Source: Streptomyces sp. A1277
GTDB lineage: Bacteria; Actinomycetota; Actinomycetes; Streptomycetales; Streptomycetaceae
Length of the DNA stretch: 64,000 nt
Direction of reading: 5' to 3'
Assembly (NCBI RefSeq): GCF_004795015.1
Contig: NZ_SSBI01000021.1
Span: 53,085 to 117,084, forward strand
Shown: piece by piece, positions 51,399-59,914 of the stretch
Layout: each line of letters starts with the position of its first letter
Numbering within the stretch: the first letter of the stretch is position 1
Position numbers and translations under genes: made by a program
Notes under the pieces: model-generated
Seen by the model: only the letters and a program-made list of their open reading frames with translations
Database searches by the model: none
What the model was told of the DNA's origin: nothing

Positions 51399-52931
51399 GT
51401 GCACTCACCCGGACGTAAGACCGCCGTGGCCGCGGCGGCCGCCCTGATGCTTGCATTGAGCGGCTGCGGCGGCGGTACGGCGGCGAACAGCGGGAGCGCC
51501 ACGAAGGAACTCGTGCTCGGTGCCGGCGTCGAACCCCAGTCGTTCGACCCCGCGCAGTCCCGGGAAGCCCAGTTCGTCCAGTACTTCCAGCCCGTGTTCG
51601 ACACACTGGTCCGCCGCCTGCCCAGCGGTGAGACCACCGGCATGCTGGCGACCGGCTGGGAGTACGCGCGGAACAACACCCGGCTGACGCTGAAACTGCG
51701 CGACGACGTCAAGTTCACCGACGGCACGGCCTTCGACGCCGAGGCGGCCAAGGCCAACCTCGACCGCTTCCGCAAGGCGGACGGACCGCTCTCCGGCAGC
51801 CTCGGCGCGGTCAAGGACATCAGCACGTCGGGCGCAGCGACACTGGTCATCGACCTCTCCACGCCGGACCCCTCCCTCGTGTACAACCTCGGCGGCCCCG
51901 CCGGACTCATGCAGTCCACCAAGCAGTTCGACAACCCGGACATCGCCACCCAGCCGGTCGGTTCCGGCGCCTACCGCCTCGACCGCGGGCAGACGACTCC
52001 GGGGGCCAAGTACGTCTACACGGCGAACAAGGACTACTGGAACCCCGAGTTGCAGAAGTTCGACCGCATCGTGATCGAGCCCATGGCCGACGAGAACGCC
52101 CGGCTCAACGCGCTGCGCTCCGGCCAGATCGACGGCGCGATAGGCACCGCCAAGACCATCAGCCAGGTCAAGGCGGTGAAGACGCTCACCGTCCACACCG
52201 TGTCGGGCGACTGGCAGGGGCTGTCGCTCTTCGACCGCGGCGGCAAGAAGGTCCCGGCCCTCCGCGACGTCAAGGTGCGCCAGGCGATCAACTACGCCAT
52301 CGACAAGAAGGCCGTCCTGAAGAACGTCGGACTCGGCTACGGCGAGGTCACCAGCCAGATCTTCAACCCGGCGTCCGAGGCGTACGTCAAGGAACTCGAC
52401 GACAGGTACGAGTACGACGTCAAGAAGGCCAAGAGCCTGCTCGCCGAGGCCGGATACCCCAATGGCTTCGCCCTGAAGATGCCGTCGTCCTCCGACGTCG
52501 ACCCCGCGATCCCGCAGGTCGTCAAGGACCAGCTCGCCGCGGTCGGCATCAAGGTGAGCTGGACGAACGTGCCCTCCGCCCAGTACCAGCCCGAGCAGCA
52601 GTCCGGGAAGTACGGCGCCGCCTACACGGCCTTCGGCCAGCAGGTCGTGGCCTGGGGCAACATCTCGCAGCTGATCACCGAAAAGGCCCCGTGGAACGTC
52701 CTGGGCTCGAAGGACGACAAGGTCGACGGCCTGCTCTCGAAGATCACCACCGCCTCCGGGGGCGACAGCGGCGGCACCTACCGGGAACTGAACACCTACC
52801 TGGTCGAGAACGCCTGGTTCAGCCCCTGGTACCGCATCCAGCAGCCGTACTACACGGGCCCCGACATCACCGTGGAGATGCAGAACGGGCAGGCCGTTCC
52901 CTCCATCTACAACTACGCGTCGGCCAAGTGA
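51399..52931 (+). CDS. Family-5 ABC transporter substrate-binding lipoprotein (second importer)
   Basis: A 510-residue SBP_bac_5 lipoprotein with lipobox ending at Cys23 (LALSGC). Core features: LGAGVEPQSFDPAQSREAQFVQYFQPVFDTLVRR, LKLRDDVKFTDGTAFDAEAAKANLDRFRKADG, VGSGAYRLDRG, VRQAINYAIDKKAVLKNVGLGYGEVTSQIF. I choose the GTG at 51399 because GAAGGAG sits 8 nt upstream and a proper signal peptide begins there; an ATG at 51315 would add 28 residues that spoil it. By context the ligand is a sulfated oligosaccharide, but a peptide is possible. Confidence 0.87.
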   Translation: MHSPGRKTAVAAAAALMLALSGCGGGTAANSGSATKELVLGAGVEPQSFDPAQSREAQFVQYFQPVFDTLVRRLPSGETTGMLATGWEYARNNTRLTLKLRDDVKFTDGTAFDAEAAKANLDRFRKADGPLSGSLGAVKDISTSGAATLVIDLSTPDPSLVYNLGGPAGLMQSTKQFDNPDIATQPVGSGAYRLDRGQTTPGAKYVYTANKDYWNPELQKFDRIVIEPMADENARLNALRSGQIDGAIGTAKTISQVKAVKTLTVHTVSGDWQGLSLFDRGGKKVPALRDVKVRQAINYAIDKKAVLKNVGLGYGEVTSQIFNPASEAYVKELDDRYEYDVKKAKSLLAEAGYPNGFALKMPSSSDVDPAIPQVVKDQLAAVGIKVSWTNVPSAQYQPEQQSGKYGAAYTAFGQQVVAWGNISQLITEKAPWNVLGSKDDKVDGLLSKITTASGGDSGGTYRELNTYLVENAWFSPWYRIQQPYYTGPDITVEMQNGQAVPSIYNYASAK

Positions 52932-53000
52932 TCGCGCACCGTCACCGACCCGGCGGCGCGGCGGCAGGCCGCGCCCCGGGCGCACCACCAGGGAGAAGGC

Positions 53001-53942
53001 ATGGTTAGCTACGTCGCCCGGCGCCTCGGCGCGGGCATCATCCTGGTCCTGGGCTCCTCACTGGTCGTCTTCCTGCTCATGCTGGTCAACAGCGAGCACA
53101 TCGCCCGCATCATCATGGGCGACGAGGCGTCCGACCAGGCCGTCGCCCACAAGGCCGCCTCGCTCGGTCTCGACAAGCCCGTCCTGGTCCAGTACTGGGA
53201 CTGGCTCGGCGGCACCCTGAAGGGAGACCTCGGCACCTCCTGGCTCAACGGGGAATCGGTCACCTACCTGCTGGTCAACCGGATTCCGGTCACCCTCTCC
53301 GTGGCCGTCGGCACCATCGTCGTCTCGTGCGCGGTGTCGGTGGTCCTCGGGCTGATCGCGGCCGTCCGGCGCGGCTGGGTGGACCGGGCGCTCCAGGCCG
53401 TCTCCGTGCTCGGTCTCGTCTTCCCCGGGTTCTGGCTCGCGCTGGTCCTCGTCTCGGTCGTGGCCATCCAGTGGGGCCTGGTCCCCGCGACGGGCTACAC
53501 CCCGATGGAGACCTCGGTCGGCGGCTGGTTCTCCTCGCTGGCCCTGCCGGTGTTCTCGCTGGCCTTCGGAGCCGTATCGGGACTCGCCCAGCAGGTCCGC
53601 AGCGCGACCATCGCCACGCTCGACCGGGACTTCGTACGCACCCTGCGCAGCCGGGGCACCGCGGAACGCACGGTGCTGCTCCGCCACGTGCTGCGCAACG
53701 CGGCACCGCCCACCCTCACCGTGCTGTCCCTGAACTTCATCGGCCTGATGTCCGGTGCCGTGATGATCGAGCAGGTCTTCGCCCTGCCGGGCATCGGATC
53801 GCTCGCGGTGGAGGCGACGACCAAGGGCGACATTCCCATCGTCATGGGTGCCGTGATCATCTCCGTGCTGATCGTCGTCGTCGTGAACGTACTGACCGAC
53901 CTCCTCAACGGATGGCTCAACCCGAAGGTGAGGCTGTCATGA
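53001..53942 (+). CDS. ABC transporter permease, DppB type
   Basis: A 313-residue permease with six likely helices; EAA region GLAQQVRSATIATLDRDFVRTLRSRGTAERTVLLRHVLRNAAPP and C-terminal MIEQVFALPGIGSLAVEATTKGDIPIVMG. The start has a GGGAGAAGG Shine-Dalgarno. The stop overlaps the next gene by 4 nt (ATGA). Confidence 0.88.
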   Translation: MVSYVARRLGAGIILVLGSSLVVFLLMLVNSEHIARIIMGDEASDQAVAHKAASLGLDKPVLVQYWDWLGGTLKGDLGTSWLNGESVTYLLVNRIPVTLSVAVGTIVVSCAVSVVLGLIAAVRRGWVDRALQAVSVLGLVFPGFWLALVLVSVVAIQWGLVPATGYTPMETSVGGWFSSLALPVFSLAFGAVSGLAQQVRSATIATLDRDFVRTLRSRGTAERTVLLRHVLRNAAPPTLTVLSLNFIGLMSGAVMIEQVFALPGIGSLAVEATTKGDIPIVMGAVIISVLIVVVVNVLTDLLNGWLNPKVRLS

Positions 53943-55780
53943 CCGCCCCCCTGCCCCCTCCCGGCGATCTCGCCGGCGGCCTGCCCACGCCACGACGGCA
54001 GCGGCTGACCGGCAAACTCCTGCGCTCGCCCATGGCCGCGACCTCCCTCGCGATCCTGCTCCTGCTGACGCTCGCCACACTCCTGGCTCCGTGGATCGCG
54101 CCGTTCGACGCGCACACCGGCGACATCACCCGAGCCCTCCAGGGCCCGGGTGGCGAACACCTGCTGGGCACCGACAGCGCCGGCCGGGACGTCCTCTCGC
54201 GCCTCCTGTACGGCGGGCGGACCACGCTCGGCGGTGCGGTGCTCGCCCTGCTCGTGGCGGTCGGGCTCGGCGTGACGACCGGTCTGATCTCCGGTTACAC
54301 GGGCAAGAAGTTCGACCTCGGCGCCGAGTGGGTCAACAACCTGCTGATGGCCCTGCCCAACGTCATGGTGCTGCTCGCGGTGCGCGCCGCTTTCGGCAGC
54401 GGTGTCTGGCTGAGCATGGCCGTCCTCGGGGTGCTCCTGGCGCCCGGCTTCCACCGGCTGTCCCGGAACATCGTCATGGGCGTGCGCAACGAGCTCTACG
54501 TCGACGCGGCCCGCGTCTCCGGCCTCTCCGACCTGCGGATCATGACGCGGCACGTACTCAACGCCGTACGCGCTCCCCTCATCATCCACGCGGCACTGAC
54601 CGCGGTGGCGGCGATCGGCATCCAGGCCGGTCTCGAGTTCATCGGGCTGGCCGACACCTCCGTGCCCGCGTGGGGCACGATGCTCAACGAGGCCCTGGTC
54701 AACCTGTACATCGCCCCCCTGCTCATGCTGTGGCCCGGCATCGCGCTCGGCCTGGTCAACGTCGCACTGATCCTCTTCGGGAACGGCCTGCGCGACGTGC
54801 TGGAGGACCGCCCCTCCCGCGGGCGCCGCAAGCGCGCGGGCGCCGGCCGGGCAGGGGACCGGGGACAGGACGCCGCGCAGGCCGCCGAGCCCCGTGGCAC
54901 GAAGGACACCACCGCCGCCCCGGTGGCGCACGCGGAGCGCCCGGACGCCGTGCTCTCGGTACGAGGACTCACCATCGGCTACCCCGTCCCGGACGGGCAC
55001 AAAGCCGTGGTCGACGACGTCTCCTTCGACGTGCGCGCGGGCGAAGTGCTCGGCCTGGTCGGCGAGTCCGGCTCCGGCAAGACCCAGACGGCCTGGGCCC
55101 TCCTCGACCTGCTGCCGCGTGACGCGACGGTCCTCGGCGGCTCGATCACGTATCAGGGGGAGCGGCTGGAAGCCCGCTCGGCGAAGGAACGCCGCCGCCT
55201 GCTCGGCACCGGCATCGCCTACGTGCCGCAGGAACCCATGTCGAACCTGGACCCCTCCTTCACCGTGGGCTCGCAGCTCGCGGACCCGATGAGGCGGCGG
55301 CTCGGTCTTGACCGGGCGGCGGCCAGGGCCCGTGCCCTCGAACTGCTGGACCGGGTCGGCATCGCGGACCCGGAGCGCACCTACCGCAGCTACCCCCACC
55401 AGATATCCGGGGGCATGGCCCAACGGGTGCTCATCGCCGGCGCCGTCTCCTGCGACCCGAAGGTCCTCGTCGCGGACGAGCCGACGACCGCGCTGGACGT
55501 CACCGTGCAGGCCGAGGTCCTGGACCTGCTCAGGGACCTGCAGCGGGAACGCGGGATGGCCATGGTCATGGTCACCCACAACCTCGGGGTGGTCGCCGAC
55601 ATCTGCGACCGGGTGGCGGTCATGCGGCTCGGCAGGATCGTCGAGCAGAACGAGGTCGATCCCCTCTTCGAGAGCCCGCGTCACCCCTACACCCGAATGA
55701 TGCTGGACTCCGTACTGGAGGGGAAGCCGCCGCGGACCCCCCTGCTCAAGGAGCCCGTCGGCAAGGAGTTCGCCCGATGA
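53939..55780 (+). CDS. Fused ABC permease (DppC) and ATPase (DppD)
   Basis: A 613-residue fusion. Residues about 1-295 are a DppC-type permease (LGTDSAGRDVLSRLLYGGRTTLGG, EAA loop NELYVDAARVSGLSDLRIMTRHVLNAV, QAGLEFIGLADTSVPAWGTML), residues about 296-340 are a charged linker, and residues about 340-613 are an ATPase with Walker A GESGSGKT, signature ISGGMAQRV and Walker B LVADEPT. Permease-ATPase fusions of this kind are known in actinomycetes. It overlaps both neighbours. Confidence 0.9.
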   Translation: MTAPLPPPGDLAGGLPTPRRQRLTGKLLRSPMAATSLAILLLLTLATLLAPWIAPFDAHTGDITRALQGPGGEHLLGTDSAGRDVLSRLLYGGRTTLGGAVLALLVAVGLGVTTGLISGYTGKKFDLGAEWVNNLLMALPNVMVLLAVRAAFGSGVWLSMAVLGVLLAPGFHRLSRNIVMGVRNELYVDAARVSGLSDLRIMTRHVLNAVRAPLIIHAALTAVAAIGIQAGLEFIGLADTSVPAWGTMLNEALVNLYIAPLLMLWPGIALGLVNVALILFGNGLRDVLEDRPSRGRRKRAGAGRAGDRGQDAAQAAEPRGTKDTTAAPVAHAERPDAVLSVRGLTIGYPVPDGHKAVVDDVSFDVRAGEVLGLVGESGSGKTQTAWALLDLLPRDATVLGGSITYQGERLEARSAKERRRLLGTGIAYVPQEPMSNLDPSFTVGSQLADPMRRRLGLDRAAARARALELLDRVGIADPERTYRSYPHQISGGMAQRVLIAGAVSCDPKVLVADEPTTALDVTVQAEVLDLLRDLQRERGMAMVMVTHNLGVVADICDRVAVMRLGRIVEQNEVDPLFESPRHPYTRMMLDSVLEGKPPRTPLLKEPVGKEFAR

Positions 55781-56601
55781 CCTCTCCGCTGCTCGCCATA
55801 AGCGACCTGGTCACCGAGTATCCCGCGCGCAGGCGGCGGCAGAAGCCCTTCCGCGTTCTGCACGGGGTCTCGCTCGACGTCGCCCCCGGCGAAACCGTCG
55901 GCCTGGTCGGGGAGTCCGGCTCGGGCAAGACCACGCTCGGCCGTGCGGTCCTCGGCCTCGCGCCGGTGACCTCGGGGACGGTGCACTTCGACGGCGAGGA
56001 CATCTCCCACCTCTCGGTGCGGGAGCGCCGCCGGGTCGCGAACCGGGTCCAGGTGATCTTCCAGGACCCGTACACCTCGCTCAACCCGGCACTGACCATC
56101 GGGGACACCCTGGCCGAGCCGCTGCTCGTCCAGGGCGGGGAGCGCACCGCGGTGCACCGCCGCATCGCCGAGCTCCTCGACCGCGTACAGCTGCCGCACG
56201 ACGCCGCGGCGCGGCTCCCGAGGGAGTTCTCCGGCGGACAGCGTCAACGCGTCGCCATCGCCCGCGCCCTGGCGCTCGAACCCCGGCTGATCGTCTGCGA
56301 CGAACCCGTCTCCGCCCTGGACCTCCCCACCCAGGCCCGCATTCTCGACCTGCTCCTGGAAATCCAGGAGACGACCGGTGTGGCGTACCTGTTCGTCTCC
56401 CACGACCTCGCCGTCGTCCGCCACATCAGCCACCGGGTGGCGGTCATGTACCGAGGCAGGCTCGTGGAGGTCGGTGACGCCGAGCAGGTGACCAGCGAGC
56501 CGCAGGACCCCTACACCCGGCGGCTGCTCATGGCCTCACCGGTCCCCGACCCGTCCCGCCAGCGCCGCCGGCGCGAGGAACGCCGCCTCCTCGCCGAATG
56601 A
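55777..56601 (+). CDS. ABC transporter ATPase, DppF type
   Basis: A 274-residue ATPase: Walker A GESGSGKTT, QDPYTSLNPALTIGDTLAEPL, signature FSGGQRQRV, Walker B LIVCDEPVSALD, and SHDLAVVRHISHRVAVMYRGRLVE. It lacks the C-terminal cysteine tail of the DppF at 44330 and is about 60 residues shorter. It completes the second importer. Confidence 0.9.
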   Translation: MTSPLLAISDLVTEYPARRRRQKPFRVLHGVSLDVAPGETVGLVGESGSGKTTLGRAVLGLAPVTSGTVHFDGEDISHLSVRERRRVANRVQVIFQDPYTSLNPALTIGDTLAEPLLVQGGERTAVHRRIAELLDRVQLPHDAAARLPREFSGGQRQRVAIARALALEPRLIVCDEPVSALDLPTQARILDLLLEIQETTGVAYLFVSHDLAVVRHISHRVAVMYRGRLVEVGDAEQVTSEPQDPYTRRLLMASPVPDPSRQRRRREERRLLAE

Positions 56602-56668
56602 CCGTGACCGGCCCCGGAGCCCCCGGGGCCGGCCCACGCAACGCAGCAGGTCCAGGAAAGGAGAACAC

Positions 56669-58249
56669 ATGAGGATGATCCCCCCACGGCTCCCGGGCCG
56701 GAAGCGAGCCGTCGTTTTCGGTGCCGCCCTCGCCCTTGCCGTACTGAGTCCCGCCGCCTCCTCCGCGGCAGCCGCGCCGGGGTCCGGCACACAGGAGGCG
56801 GCGCCGTCCGGGGCCCCGTACTACGTCGACTGCTCGGCCACCGAGGCGGGCGACGGCAGCAAGTCGGCGCCGTGGAACAGCCTCGGCGCGTTCGCCGCGC
56901 ACACCTTCGGCCCCGGCGACCAGTTGCTCCTCAAGCGGGGAACCACCTGCACCGGGGCCCTTGAGACCAAGGGCTCGGGCTCCGCCGAGGCGCCCTTCAC
57001 GATCGCGAGCTACGGGGACGCGGCCGGACGCGCCGTCGTCGACGGGGCCGGAGCCGCCACGGCCGTCCGCCTGTTCAACCAGCAGCACGTGGTGGTCGAA
57101 GAACTCGAAATCACCAACGCCGGCCGGCCCGGTACCCAACGACGGGGCATCACCGCCCAGTTGGAGGACTTCGGGACCGGCAGGGGCTATGTCATCCGCG
57201 ATGTGTACATGCACGACGTGGCGGGCGACGACACCAAGGGACCGGACGGGTCGCAGGGCATCGCGTTCCTGGTGACCGGTGAGCGGACCCCGACCACCTT
57301 CGAGGACGTCAGCATCCTCGACAACCGGCTCGAACGCGTCGACCGGCAGGGCGTCAACATCCAGCTCAGCACCTGGAACTGCCGCCCCGAGGTCGGCTGT
57401 ACCGAGGCCGCGAACTGGCTGGGCGCCCGGCAGGTCGTCATCCGGGGCAACCACCTGAGCGACATCGGCGGCGACGGCATCGTCGTCAACACCACCCTCG
57501 GCGCCCTCATCGAGCACAACACCGTCGAGGGCTTCAACCGCCGCTCTGCCGAGTACAACGCCGGGATCTGGCCGTACAACGCCAACGGCACACTCGCCCA
57601 GTTCAACGAGGTGTCCGGCGGCAAGGGCACCAAGGACGGAATGGCCTACGACATCGACGGCGCCACCGTCGACTCGACGTTCCAGTACAACCTCAGCCAC
57701 GACAACGAGGGCGGGTTCTTCCTGCTCTGCACCCACGACAACATCCAGCGCGGCTCGGTGGTGCGCTACAACATCAGCCAGAACGACCACCACCGCGGCA
57801 TCGAGACCTGCCGGGGGCAGATCGAGAGCGCCGAGTTCTACAACAACACCATCTACATAGGTGAGGGCATCACCCAGACCGTCGTCAACGAGGACGTCGA
57901 CGCCCCGCGCAACGTGAGGTTCCGGAACAACATCGTCTACAAGGGCGGCAGCGGAACGGCCGGGTTCGACCTGGCGGCCGGCACCGGCTTCACCTTCGGC
58001 AACAACGTCATCTCCTCCTGGGTGCAGAACCGGCCGGCCGACCCCGCCGGGAGCGGGGCGAACCCGATGCTGTGCAACCCGGGCCACGCCACCGGCCTCG
58101 GCACCGTCGGCGGCTACCGCCTCCAGACCGGCTCTCCCGCCGTCGACGCCGGTGCCGTCATCGCAGGCAGCGGCGGCCGGGACTTCTCCGGCGCACCGCT
58201 GGGCACCCCGCCGAACGCCGGAGCGATCGAAACCGTCGGCTGCCGCTGA
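56669..58249 (+). CDS. Secreted right-handed parallel beta-helix protein
   Basis: A 526-residue exported protein with a Sec signal peptide (about 1-36: Arg-rich start, hydrophobic AVVFGAALALAVLSPA, Ala-x-Ala cleavage) and repeated short strands typical of pectate-lyase-like folds (DVSILDNRLERVDRQGVNIQ, QVVIRGNHLSDIGGDGIVVN, STFQYNLSHDNEGGFFLLC). This is the only clearly secreted enzyme-like protein of the locus, so it may cleave the extracellular polysaccharide to oligosaccharides. The lyase or hydrolase class cannot be told. It has an AAAGGAG Shine-Dalgarno. Confidence 0.78.
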   Translation: MRMIPPRLPGRKRAVVFGAALALAVLSPAASSAAAAPGSGTQEAAPSGAPYYVDCSATEAGDGSKSAPWNSLGAFAAHTFGPGDQLLLKRGTTCTGALETKGSGSAEAPFTIASYGDAAGRAVVDGAGAATAVRLFNQQHVVVEELEITNAGRPGTQRRGITAQLEDFGTGRGYVIRDVYMHDVAGDDTKGPDGSQGIAFLVTGERTPTTFEDVSILDNRLERVDRQGVNIQLSTWNCRPEVGCTEAANWLGARQVVIRGNHLSDIGGDGIVVNTTLGALIEHNTVEGFNRRSAEYNAGIWPYNANGTLAQFNEVSGGKGTKDGMAYDIDGATVDSTFQYNLSHDNEGGFFLLCTHDNIQRGSVVRYNISQNDHHRGIETCRGQIESAEFYNNTIYIGEGITQTVVNEDVDAPRNVRFRNNIVYKGGSGTAGFDLAAGTGFTFGNNVISSWVQNRPADPAGSGANPMLCNPGHATGLGTVGGYRLQTGSPAVDAGAVIAGSGGRDFSGAPLGTPPNAGAIETVGCR

Positions 58250-58450
58250 CGAACGCCGCGGCTCCGCCCGGCACCCGGGCGGACCGCGCGAACGGGGCCC
58301 GGCGCCGGCACCGACCGGCCCCGGCGCCCCGCCCCGTCGCCCGACGACGGGCACCCTCCACCCGCCACTTCACGCAGTCCCCGACCGCGCGACATCGACC
58401 GGCCGGCGCCGCCCCCTCCGGGCGGCTCCGGCCGGAGATCGGATCACCCC

Positions 58451-59914
58451 ATGGCCGAATCCTCAGCCGGCCCCGCCCCCGCAACCGTCCCCGCCGTCCA
58501 GCACTGGGCCGCGGCCGGCGGCGTGCTGACCCTGCGCCCCGAACTGCGTCTGCGGTACGACACACCCGCCCTCGCCGAGGTGGCCGCACAGGCCGCGGCC
58601 GACATCCAGGCACGCACCGGCCGGCCGGTCACCGTGTCCGCCGCCGGCTCCGGGCACAGCGACGTGGTTCTGCGGCTCGACCCCACCCTGGACGTGGGGG
58701 AGGGCGCCGCCCGGGACGAGGCCCACCGCCTCGCGATCGACACGGCGGCGGTGACCGTCACCGGGCGCAGCACGGCCGCGGTGCGCTGGGGCGTGGTGTC
58801 GCTGCTGCAGATGATCCGTGCCGACGGAACGCTGAGGCGCGGCACGGTCGAGGACTGGCCGGACTATCCCGTCCGCGGATTCCTGCTCGACGTCGGACGC
58901 CGGTACTTCCCGCCGGAGTTCCTCCACGAACTGATCCGGTTCATGAGCTGGTTCAAGCTCAACACCTTCGTCGTCCACCTCAACGACAACGAGATCGCCA
59001 AGGACACCGGCCGCCCGTGGACCGAGGCGCAGCACGCCTTCCGCCTGGCGACGGACCACCCGCCCCTGGCCGGTCTCGCGGCGGCCGACGGGTCCTACAC
59101 CCGCGCCGACTGGGACGCGCTGGAGGACGTCGCGGCCGGCCACGGTGTCACGCTCGTCCCGGAGATCGACGCGCCGGCGCACTCCCGTTCCTTCATCGCC
59201 TTCGACCCCTCGCTCGGCCACGACGGCGGCGACTCCGACCTGCTGGACCTGTCCCACCCGCGGACGCTGGAGTTCATGCGCGAGGTCTTCGCGGAGTTCC
59301 TGCCGTGGTTCCGGGGCCCGTTCGTGCACTTCGGCGCCGACGAGTACCCGCCGGAGCTGGCCGCCGACCACCGCGCCTACTTCAACGCGATCGCCGCCTT
59401 CCTGCACGGGCACGGAAAGCGGACGATCGCCTGGGGCAGCCAGGCCAAGCTGGCCGGTGAGGCTCAGCGGGCCGCCGGCTACGACCGGGACGTCGTGCTG
59501 TGCTCGTGGAACAATGAGTGGTACGGGCCCCGCCAGGCTGTCGAGGACGGCTTCCAGGTGATCAACACCAACGACGAGCTGCTCTATCTCGTTCCCTTCG
59601 CCGACTACTACCACGGCGAACATCTCGACGGCCCGGCCCTGTGGAAGGAGTGGGAGCCCCACGTCTTCCCCGGCGGCCAGTCGCTGGAGCCCGGCCACCC
59701 CGCGCTGCTCGGTGCGCTCTCCGCCCTCTGGAACGACCTCGTCCTGCGCGACTACGACGAGCGCACCGTACGCGCGATGATCGAGCCCACCTTCGGGCTG
59801 CTCGCGCAGAAGATGTGGAGTGGCACCATCGCGGAGCTGGACCACACCGGATTCATGGACCGGCTGGCGGCGCTGCCCGCGAGGCCGGGCAGGGAAGCGG
59901 AGGACGACGCATGA
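58451..59914 (+). CDS. GH20 beta-N-acetylhexosaminidase-like glycosidase
   Basis: A 487-residue glycoside hydrolase. An N-terminal alpha/beta GH20b-like domain (1-135) is followed by the TIM barrel beginning YPVRGFLLDVGRRYFPPEFLHELIRFMSWFKLN. The catalytic Asp297-Glu298 pair is in HFGADEYP, the typical GH20 pattern, and the Trp/Asn in CSWNNEWYG follow. No signal peptide, so it should act on imported sugars, removing GlcNAc or GalNAc. It overlaps the GH2 start by 4 nt (ATGA). Preceded by 201 nt without a gene or clear signal. Confidence 0.85.
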   Translation: MAESSAGPAPATVPAVQHWAAAGGVLTLRPELRLRYDTPALAEVAAQAAADIQARTGRPVTVSAAGSGHSDVVLRLDPTLDVGEGAARDEAHRLAIDTAAVTVTGRSTAAVRWGVVSLLQMIRADGTLRRGTVEDWPDYPVRGFLLDVGRRYFPPEFLHELIRFMSWFKLNTFVVHLNDNEIAKDTGRPWTEAQHAFRLATDHPPLAGLAAADGSYTRADWDALEDVAAGHGVTLVPEIDAPAHSRSFIAFDPSLGHDGGDSDLLDLSHPRTLEFMREVFAEFLPWFRGPFVHFGADEYPPELAADHRAYFNAIAAFLHGHGKRTIAWGSQAKLAGEAQRAAGYDRDVVLCSWNNEWYGPRQAVEDGFQVINTNDELLYLVPFADYYHGEHLDGPALWKEWEPHVFPGGQSLEPGHPALLGALSALWNDLVLRDYDERTVRAMIEPTFGLLAQKMWSGTIAELDHTGFMDRLAALPARPGREAEDDA